A DNA stretch of 64,000 nt from Oscillospiraceae bacterium (GTDB lineage Bacteria > Bacillota > Clostridia > Oscillospirales > Oscillospiraceae). Below, in pieces: positions 58,202-64,000 of the stretch. The position numbers and the translations under genes are program-made. The stretch spans positions 1 through 64,000 of the forward strand of contig JAFRER010000007.1 in NCBI GenBank assembly GCA_017434755.1, in the 5' to 3' direction. Within the stretch, counting starts at the first letter, position 1, and the number at the start of each line of letters is the position of its first letter. The notes under the pieces are model-generated. The model saw only the letters and a program-made list of their open reading frames with translations, made no database searches and was not told the origin of the DNA.

Positions 58202-59308
58202 TCAGATCACAGTACCCTTGGGCACCACGATCGGAAGCCTGTCGCTTCCCACCAAAGTGACGTCCTCGGAGAACTGCACGTTCTTATCGGCTATCACGCA
58301 GTTGAGCTCAACGCCTTCCTCTACCGAGCAGGCCCTCATCAGAATGCTGTTCTTTATTTTGGCGCCGGCGCTGACAGTCACCCCCGGGAAAATGATGCTG
58401 TTTTCCACACTGCCGTTTATCCAGCAGTTGTCGGCGATCAGGCTGTTTCTGCAGTCTGCGCCTTCTCCGTACAAGGTGCTGGTTATTTCATTGTTCTTTG
58501 TCTTTACTGGCCTGTCCTTCGGGAAAAGGGTCCTTCTGTTCTCAGGCTTGAGAAGGTCTTTGTTGGCGTTGTAATACTCATCAATGGTGCGTATGAACGA
58601 GACATAGCCCTCGTGCATGTATACGCCCATCTTTCCGCCCTTTTTGAAAAATCCGTCAAGGGCCTCCTTGTGGAAACGGAACTGGTTCATCACCATGGCG
58701 TTCCGTACCATATCCACAAGGAACTTTTTGTTTACTATATAGCACTCCATGGCGGTAAGTCCTTCCGCATCGCCGGAGTACCGGATCTCGGAGATAAGGC
58801 CGTCTTCGCCGCAGACATATTTATAGTGCTGGCTGGAAATGTTTTTCTCCGTGCAGATGGCCGTGATCTCGACACCCGAAGCTATATGCTGCTTGAGGGC
58901 GGCTGTCAGGTCCACATTGGCACAGAGGCTGCCGAGCATTAGCACGACGTAGTTCTGACGGCTCTCTTCAATATAGGTGATCACGGCGCTCAGAGCTTCG
59001 ATGGTGCCCGAATAGTTGCCGTGGTGGAATTCCGGAAGTCCGAACGGGGGCAGGATCCTCAGCCCGTGGCTCTTGCGGTCCATATCCCAGGCCTTGCCGC
59101 TGCCGAGATGATCGAGGAGGGACTGGTAGTCTCTCTGCATGATCACGCCGACGTCATATATCCCTGCGTTCATCATCGATGACAATGAAAAGTCGATCAT
59201 GCGGTATCTCCCCGCGAAAGGCAGGGAAGCAGCAGTCCTCTGCTTAACGAGGTCACCGAGATCGGGGGATGCGCTGTAAGCGAAGATTATTCCCTTTGCG
59301 TCTGTCAT
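58202..59308 (-). CDS. glgD: Glucose-1-phosphate adenylyltransferase subunit GlgD
   Basis: A 368-residue GlgC-like regulatory subunit of ADP-glucose pyrophosphorylase in Firmicutes. The N-terminus MTDAKGIIFAYSASPDLGDL lacks the GGxGxRL nucleotide-binding loop of GlgC, and the GKYRIIDF motif is replaced by GRYRMIDFSLSSMMNAG, consistent with a catalytically weak partner that modulates GlgC. The C-terminal half has left-handed beta-helix repeats (NSIIFPGVTVSAGAKIKNSIL). It follows glgC by 1 base. Confidence 0.95.
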   Translation of the reverse strand: MTDAKGIIFAYSASPDLGDLVKQRTAASLPFAGRYRMIDFSLSSMMNAGIYDVGVIMQRDYQSLLDHLGSGKAWDMDRKSHGLRILPPFGLPEFHHGNYSGTIEALSAVITYIEESRQNYVVLMLGSLCANVDLTAALKQHIASGVEITAICTEKNISSQHYKYVCGEDGLISEIRYSGDAEGLTAMECYIVNKKFLVDMVRNAMVMNQFRFHKEALDGFFKKGGKMGVYMHEGYVSFIRTIDEYYNANKDLLKPENRRTLFPKDRPVKTKNNEITSTLYGEGADCRNSLIADNCWINGSVENSIIFPGVTVSAGAKIKNSILMRACSVEEGVELNCVIADKNVQFSEDVTLVGSDRLPIVVPKGTVI

Positions 59309-59309
59309 T

Positions 59310-60506
59310 TCAGAACTCCTCCTCTCCTGTATAGACCATGGCTCCGGCAGGTATCCGGGCGCCCTCCTTTATGCAGATCTCCGGTCCGCAGGTAGCAACA
59401 CCCCAGTTCTCGCTTCCGTCGGGCGGATTGCCCACCACTGCGTTTTCGGAGATCACGGTGTTCTCACCGACGATCGCATACTGGACAGTCGCTCCCGCCT
59501 TTACGGTGACGCCGGGCATCAGCACGCTGTAAAGAACATTTGCTCCTTTTTCCACCGTTACGGCACTCGAGAGCACCGAGTTCTCGATCCTGCCGTCGAT
59601 ATCGCAGCCCTCGGTGACGATCGAGTAGATTATCTCGGCATTCTCGCCGACATAATGGGGCGGAACGGTATCGTTGCGGGAGCTGATCGGCCAGCTGCTG
59701 TCATACAGCGAGAGGGTCTCCGGGGTAAGCAGGTCCATGTTGGCATCCCACAGGCTGGTGATCGTTCCCACATCTCTCCAGTAGCCCTTGAAGCGGTATG
59801 GCCAGAGTTTTTCTCCCGCATTGAGCATCGCGGGGATGATGTTCTTTCCGAAGTCGTTGGAGGAATTCGGATCGTTCTCGTCATCGATCAGGTATCTGCG
59901 GAGCTTTTCCCAGTTGAAAATGTATATGCCCATGGACGCAAGATCACTCTTGGGCTGTTTCGGCTTCTCTTCGAATTCGCAGACATAGCCGTTCTCACCG
60001 AGGTTCATGATACCGAACCTGGTCGCCTCCTCCATGGAGACCTGCAGAACAGCGATCGTGCAGGCTGCATCCTTTTCCAAATGTTCCTTCAGCATGTCGG
60101 CGTAATCCATTTTATAGATATGGTCGCCCGACAGGATGAGCACGTTCTCGGGATCATACTCATCTATGAAGTTGATGTTCTGGTAGATCGCGTTGGCGGT
60201 GCCTCTGAACCAGGACCCCTTTTCGCCGGCACCAAGATAGGGCGGAAGGATATAGGCGCCGCCCGTGGAAGTGTCAAGATCCCAGGGCTGGCCGTTGCCG
60301 ATATAGCTGTTGAGCTTCATCGGCTTGTACTGTGTGAGCACGCCTACGGTGTCGATGCCGGAATTCGCACAGTTCGAGAGCGGGAAATCGATTATCCTGT
60401 ATTTCCCTCCGAAAGGAACGCTCGGCTTTGCTACCTGCTGGGTCAGGGCATAGAGTCTTGATCCCTGTCCTCCCGCTAGGAGCATTGCTATGCATTTTTT
60501 CTTCAT
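59310..60506 (-). CDS. glgC: Glucose-1-phosphate adenylyltransferase (ADP-glucose pyrophosphorylase)
   Basis: A 398-residue enzyme making ADP-glucose for glycogen. [14 protein letters not shown] (about 9-22) is the nucleotide-binding loop, [19 protein letters not shown] (about 27-45) the catalytic region, [10 protein letters not shown] and [11 protein letters not shown] the ATP/glucose-1-phosphate site, and [20 protein letters not shown] the Lys-containing motif. The C-terminal beta-helix has [20 protein letters not shown]. It follows pth by 27 bases on the minus strand. Confidence 0.97.
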   Translation of the reverse strand: MKKKCIAMLLAGGQGSRLYALTQQVAKPSVPFGGKYRIIDFPLSNCANSGIDTVGVLTQYKPMKLNSYIGNGQPWDLDTSTGGAYILPPYLGAGEKGSWFRGTANAIYQNINFIDEYDPENVLILSGDHIYKMDYADMLKEHLEKDAACTIAVLQVSMEEATRFGIMNLGENGYVCEFEEKPKQPKSDLASMGIYIFNWEKLRRYLIDDENDPNSSNDFGKNIIPAMLNAGEKLWPYRFKGYWRDVGTITSLWDANMDLLTPETLSLYDSSWPISSRNDTVPPHYVGENAEIIYSIVTEGCDIDGRIENSVLSSAVTVEKGANVLYSVLMPGVTVKAGATVQYAIVGENTVISENAVVGNPPDGSENWGVATCGPEICIKEGARIPAGAMVYTGEEEF

Positions 60507-60533
60507 AGTCGAAAGTCTCCTTCTGTCTTGCTG

Positions 60534-61124
60534 TCAGTTGTATTTATTCATGGCGCGTTCCGCGCCTTCGCTTATGTAGCATTCGACAGCCTCCGCAGCT
60601 TTCTCCGCCGCTGCTGCCATATCCTCGGCGTCCTGATTCCGGAATACCGAAAGGACCCACTCCTTCACGTCGTAATCCGGATGCGGCGGGGCTCCCACGC
60701 CGAGACGTATCCGGGGGAACTCCTCCGTTCCGAGCTTTTCTATTATGCTCTTAAGTCCGTTGTGCCCTCCCGCGGAGCCTTTGGTCTTGATCCGGATCTT
60801 TCCTACGGGAAGCGCCATCTCATCCGAGATGACCATAACATGATCCGCCGGGATCTTATAGAACCTCACCGCCTGGATGACCGCGTCACCTGAAAGGTTC
60901 ATGTAGGTCTGCGGCTTCATGATCATCACCGTTTCCCCGCCGATCGGGCAGGTCCCGGTAAGGGACTTGAAGCGCAGCCTGTTCACGGCCGCTCCGTATT
61001 TTTTTGAAAGGGCGTCGGCTGCCATGAAGCCGGCGTTATGCCTCGTCCCCTCGTACTTCGGTCCGGGATTGCCGAGACAGACCACCAGCCACCTGGGCGC
61101 GCCCCTGCTTCTGTCGAAAAACAT
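60534..61124 (-). CDS. pth: Peptidyl-tRNA hydrolase
   Basis: A 196-residue enzyme that frees tRNA from dropped-off peptidyl-tRNA. LVVCLGNPGPKYEGTRHNAGFMAADAL contains the catalytic His of RHNAGF. PQTYMNLSGDAVIQAV, ISDEMALPVGKIRIKTKGSAGGHNGLKSI and PRIRLGVGAPPHPDYDVKEWVLS are conserved. An N-terminal extension of about 11 residues (MFFDRSRGAPR) precedes the usual start. It begins 2 bases after prs. Confidence 0.96.
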   Translation of the reverse strand: MFFDRSRGAPRWLVVCLGNPGPKYEGTRHNAGFMAADALSKKYGAAVNRLRFKSLTGTCPIGGETVMIMKPQTYMNLSGDAVIQAVRFYKIPADHVMVISDEMALPVGKIRIKTKGSAGGHNGLKSIIEKLGTEEFPRIRLGVGAPPHPDYDVKEWVLSVFRNQDAEDMAAAAEKAAEAVECYISEGAERAMNKYN

Positions 61125-61126
61125 GA

Positions 61127-62092
61127 TCAGTTATCGAACATGCTCCCGAGGGACACTTCTTCGTATACTCTGCGTATCGCCTCGGCAAAGATCGGAGCCG
61201 TGGACATATATGCTATCTTGTCGCAGGGTTCGGCAGTCGACGGATAGGGTATGGTGTCGAGCAGGCGCAGTTCTTTTATACAGCTGTTGTTGATCCGCTC
61301 GATCGCAGGTCCCGAGAGCACACCGTGCGTTGCGCAGGCATAGACCTCCTTTGCCCCGCCGATCTCCACGATGGCATTCGCGGCTCCGCAGAGGGATCCT
61401 GCCGTGTCCACGATGTCATCGAGCATGATGCAGGTCTTTCCCTCGACATTGCCTATGATGTTTTTCACCTCAGACTGATTGGCTCTCTCACGGCGCTTGT
61501 CCACGATCGCGAGGTTGACCCCGAGCTTCATGGCGAATGCGCGTGCCCTGGCGGTGCTTCCCACATCGGGAGATACGACCATGACATCCTCGTTGCCCTT
61601 TCCGAATGTCTTGGCATAATACTTTGAGAAGATATAGGCCCCCTGGAGATTGTCCACCGGGATATCGAAGAAGCCCTGGATCTGCGCAGCATGCAGGTCC
61701 ATGGTGAGCACTCTGTCGGCCCCGGCGGCTGTGATGAGGTTCGCCACGAGTTTTGCAGAGATCGGGTCACGGCTCTTGGCCTTCCGGTCCTGCCTGGCGT
61801 ATCCGAAATACGGCATGACCGCCGTGATCCTGCCGGCAGATGCACGGCGCATCGCGTCGATCATGATGAGAAGCTCCATGAGATTGTCATTAACGCGATT
61901 GCATGTGGACTGGATAATGAAAACGTCATTGCCTCTTACGGGCTCATATACGGATATCGAGCACTCCCCGTCTGCGAACTGTGTTACCGACGCCTTGCCC
62001 ATCTGCAGGAAAAGCTGCGCACATATGTCCTCAGCCAGTTCGGGGTTCGAGTTTCCGCAGAACACCTTGATTTCCTTGCCGTGAGATATCAT
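61127..62092 (-). CDS. prs: Ribose-phosphate pyrophosphokinase
   Basis: A 321-residue PRPP synthetase (class I). VFCGNSNPELAEDICAQL, SVYEPVRGNDVFIIQSTCN and PYFGYARQDRKAKSRDPISAKL bind ATP and ribose-5-phosphate; MDLHAAQIQGFFDIPVDNL is the flexible-loop region. The PRPP motif is CIMLDDIVDTAGSL. VVSPDVGSTARARAFA completes the site. It is the first gene of the minus-strand cluster, divergent from prfB. Confidence 0.97.
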   Translation of the reverse strand: MISHGKEIKVFCGNSNPELAEDICAQLFLQMGKASVTQFADGECSISVYEPVRGNDVFIIQSTCNRVNDNLMELLIMIDAMRRASAGRITAVMPYFGYARQDRKAKSRDPISAKLVANLITAAGADRVLTMDLHAAQIQGFFDIPVDNLQGAYIFSKYYAKTFGKGNEDVMVVSPDVGSTARARAFAMKLGVNLAIVDKRRERANQSEVKNIIGNVEGKTCIMLDDIVDTAGSLCGAANAIVEIGGAKEVYACATHGVLSGPAIERINNSCIKELRLLDTIPYPSTAEPCDKIAYMSTAPIFAEAIRRVYEEVSLGSMFDN

Positions 62093-62227
62093 TTCGTTCT
62101 CCCTTTGTTAGCAATGTAGTGCGGTCGGCTTTATTTCACCGATGGCGCATATTATTACAAATATCATTGTAACATAAAAGCTTTACTAATAAAAGTAAAA
62201 CCGCCATGATCCCCGTAAAAAATTTGA

Positions 62228-62256
62228 TTTACAATCATATGGAATTTGTTTATAAT
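62228..62256 (+). promoter_or_regulatory. Promoter of prfB
   Basis: TTTACA (62228-62233) and a perfect TATAAT (62251-62256) with 17-base spacing, 47 bases before the start. The divergent prs promoter must lie at about 62130-62200 but was not assigned with confidence. Confidence 0.75.
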
Positions 62257-62303
62257 GTTTTAGCCGTTTGCGGCCTTCCATTCAACATAAAGGAATAGTA
62301 CCG

Positions 62304-63410
62304 ATGCTGGAATTTGAAGAATACAAAGTCAAACTGAATAATATAAAGCCGACTCTCGAAGTCCTCCGATCCGCTCTAAAGCTCGAAGCCGCCGAGAAGG
62401 AGATCGAGGAGCTGCAGGCTGCTTCGGAGCGCGACGGCTACTGGAACGATGTGGAAAGATCCCAGAAAGACCAGAAGCGTCTGAAATCCCTGCAGGCCAA
62501 ATGCGACAATTACGCCCGCCTCTGCTCCGCGTGGGACGACATGTACACCATGTGTGAAATGGCGATTGAGGAAAACGACGGTTCCATGCTCGAAGAGCTG
62601 ACGGCCGAATTCGAGAAATTCGCATCGAACGTCGAGGCGACCCGCCTGAGCACATTGCTCAACGGCGAATACGACGCCAACAACGCCATCCTCACCCTGC
62701 ACGCGGGTGCCGGCGGCACCGAGGCGCAGGATTGGGCCGCCATGCTTTACCGCATGTATAATATGTGGGCGGACCGTCACGGCTACAAAGTGAAAGTCAT
62801 GGACTATCTCGACGGGGACGAGGCCGGCATCAAGAGTGCGACCATCATGATCGAGGGCGAGAATGCCTACGGTTTCCTGAAAAGCGAGCACGGCATCCAC
62901 CGTCTTGTCCGCATTTCGCCGTTCGACGCAGCCGGCAGAAGGCACACTTCCTTCGCCGCGGTCGAGGTCATGCCGGAGATCTCCAACGACAACGAGATCG
63001 AGCTCCGCGAGGAGGACATCAAGATGGACGTTTTCCGCTCCTCCGGCGCGGGCGGCCAGAAAGTAAACAAGACATCGTCCGCCGTCAGACTCACGCACAT
63101 TCCGACAGGCATCGTGGTCTCGAGCCAGGTGGAGCGCAGCCATTTCCAGAATCTGGAAAACTGCAAGAACATGCTCCGGGCGAGGCTTGCAGAGATCAAG
63201 GAACGGGAACATCTTGAAAAGATCAGCGATATCAAGGGCGTTCAGATGAAGATCGAGTGGGGCAGTCAGATCCGTTCCTATGTTTTCATGCCTTACCAGC
63301 TTGTAAAGGATCACCGCACCGAATATGAAAACGGCAACATCCAGAATGTCATGGACGGCGATCTCGACGGCTTTATCAACGCATATCTGTCGATGAAGGC
63401 AGGCAGCTGA
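62304..63410 (+). CDS. prfB: Peptide chain release factor 2
   Basis: A 368-residue class I factor that reads UGA and UAA stops. RF2 marks are the SPF motif (RLVRISPFDAAGRRHTSFAAV, about 213-233) and the GGQ loop (SSGAGGQKVNKTSSAVRLTHIPTG, about 258-281). The reading frame is continuous from ATG 62304. The usual CTTTGAC programmed-frameshift site near codon 25 is missing: the equivalent codons read GCT CTA AAG CTC. Synthesis is therefore not controlled by RF2-dependent frameshifting. ATG is preceded by AAGGAATAG. Confidence 0.96.
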   Translation: MLEFEEYKVKLNNIKPTLEVLRSALKLEAAEKEIEELQAASERDGYWNDVERSQKDQKRLKSLQAKCDNYARLCSAWDDMYTMCEMAIEENDGSMLEELTAEFEKFASNVEATRLSTLLNGEYDANNAILTLHAGAGGTEAQDWAAMLYRMYNMWADRHGYKVKVMDYLDGDEAGIKSATIMIEGENAYGFLKSEHGIHRLVRISPFDAAGRRHTSFAAVEVMPEISNDNEIELREEDIKMDVFRSSGAGGQKVNKTSSAVRLTHIPTGIVVSSQVERSHFQNLENCKNMLRARLAEIKEREHLEKISDIKGVQMKIEWGSQIRSYVFMPYQLVKDHRTEYENGNIQNVMDGDLDGFINAYLSMKAGS

Positions 63411-63516
63411 AACCCTTGCTTGTTCAGGAAAAGGTGTTTTCCTTGAAATCCTGTCTTTACGGCTGTATAATACAGGCGTTTTGCTGAGAATCAATACTGA
63501 AAAAGGATAAAATGAT

Positions 63517-64000
63517 ATGAGTGCAAAGAGTATAAAACAGGATCGCCTTGCAGCGAGCGAGGCAAAGCGGGACAGAAAGCTCCGCGAAGCGCAGGAGGCT
63601 GAAAAGGCAAAAGCCAAGGCCAGAACCGGATGGATCGTCGGATCCGTCATCGCCGTGCTGGCAGTGGTTCTGATGATCTTCGTCAACACCGGCCTGATCT
63701 ACCGGTGCACCACTGCTTTAAAAATCAATGACAAAAGCTATTCCCCCGCCGAGCTCAATTATTTTTACGGCAATGAATATATCAGCGTTGCAAGGACCTA
63801 CGGCTCTTATGCGTCTTATTTCGGCTACACCGGACTCGATACCAGCGCCGGGATCTCCTCTCTGAAAAATCAGGCATATCCCTCGGATGAATATGCAAAC
63901 TACAAGGAGTTTTTCCTTGATGCGGCCAAAAAGACGATCCTGGCGAACCAGCCGCTCTATGATTACGCCGTGGAAAACGGCGTGAGCCTCAGCGATAAAG
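63517..64000 (+). CDS. N-terminal part of a SurA/parvulin-like membrane protein (partial)
   Basis: The first 161 codons are present and the frame is open to the window edge. A basic, lysine-rich cytoplasmic start (MSAKSIKQDRLAASEAKRDR, then RKLREAQEAEKAKAKAR) is followed by a membrane helix (about 41-59, WIVGSVIAVLAVVLMIFV). The outer part begins LKINDKSYSPAELNYFYGNEY, which resembles the N-terminal chaperone region of SurA_N/PrsA-type peptidyl-prolyl isomerases. AAAGGATAAA precedes the ATG. The PPIase domain itself would lie beyond the window, so this call is provisional. Confidence 0.7.
   Translation, partial: MSAKSIKQDRLAASEAKRDRKLREAQEAEKAKAKARTGWIVGSVIAVLAVVLMIFVNTGLIYRCTTALKINDKSYSPAELNYFYGNEYISVARTYGSYASYFGYTGLDTSAGISSLKNQAYPSDEYANYKEFFLDAAKKTILANQPLYDYAVENGVSLSDK

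Noticed and set aside
62340-62400. Programmed frameshift in prfB
   Set aside because: Searched for CTTTGA or a similar slippery stop near codon 25; the frame is continuous and no in-frame stop exists.

Overview
The window looks like a chromosome segment of a gut-type Clostridia member (Bacillota), probably near Oscillospiraceae. The evidence is the moderately high GC, strong AGGAGG ribosome-binding sites, canonical TTGACA/TATAAT promoters, a GlgC/GlgD pair, an EF-P gene followed by a CD1247-type protein, an L10 leader, a tandem glycine riboswitch, and a dispersed repeat of a type I recall from Faecalibacterium-like genomes. The genus cannot be fixed from sequence alone.

Left edge (1-5.1 kb): a CDS tail, a terminator and paired 9-bp repeats lie directly against the 3' end of guaA. 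The guaA end carries the 11-bp core used by Tn5801-type integrases, so the window seems to open at the edge of an integrated element. guaA encodes only the ATP-pyrophosphatase subunit. The trkA-trkH potassium system and a DUF2461 gene follow.

Accessory region (5.1-15.7 kb): an isolated terS-terL terminase pair is read divergently from a small helix-turn-helix gene and a 507-residue protein with a duplicated GYW-type domain. The shared control region holds two palindromes 42 bp apart. Next come a DUF4143 ATPase between about 105-bp direct repeats, an EFR1 ferredoxin, a DUF2975/HTH pair, a serine-recombinase-like protein lacking its catalytic end and fused to a coiled coil (with its own palindromic operators and a good internal start), a hemolysin III homologue and a Cys-rich repeat protein. 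This is where undescribed biology is most likely.

Core region (15.7-43 kb): two flavoproteins, a beta-helix lipoprotein, rpsF-ssb-rpsR, birA, a D-Ala-D-Ala carboxypeptidase, an overlapping operon (ComEA-like, response regulator, kinase, M24 peptidase), efp plus a CD1247-type gene, a two-component system with an FtsX-type ABC transporter, a PatB-like lyase, a 54-residue AT-rich small protein, sfsA, rplJ-rplL with an attenuated leader, mutY, a Gfo/Idh/MocA enzyme, and a sodium:alanine/glycine symporter under a glycine riboswitch.

Right part (43-64 kb): transporters and amino-acid enzymes, a sigma/anti-sigma-like pair, and a reverse-strand cluster prs-pth-glgC-glgD-glgP linking PRPP synthesis, tRNA recycling and glycogen metabolism. 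Divergent from it is prfB, here without the usual programmed frameshift, and a truncated parvulin/SurA-like membrane gene that runs off the end. Most gene ends carry clear rho-independent terminators. No tRNA, rRNA, CRISPR array or complete insertion sequence was recognised.
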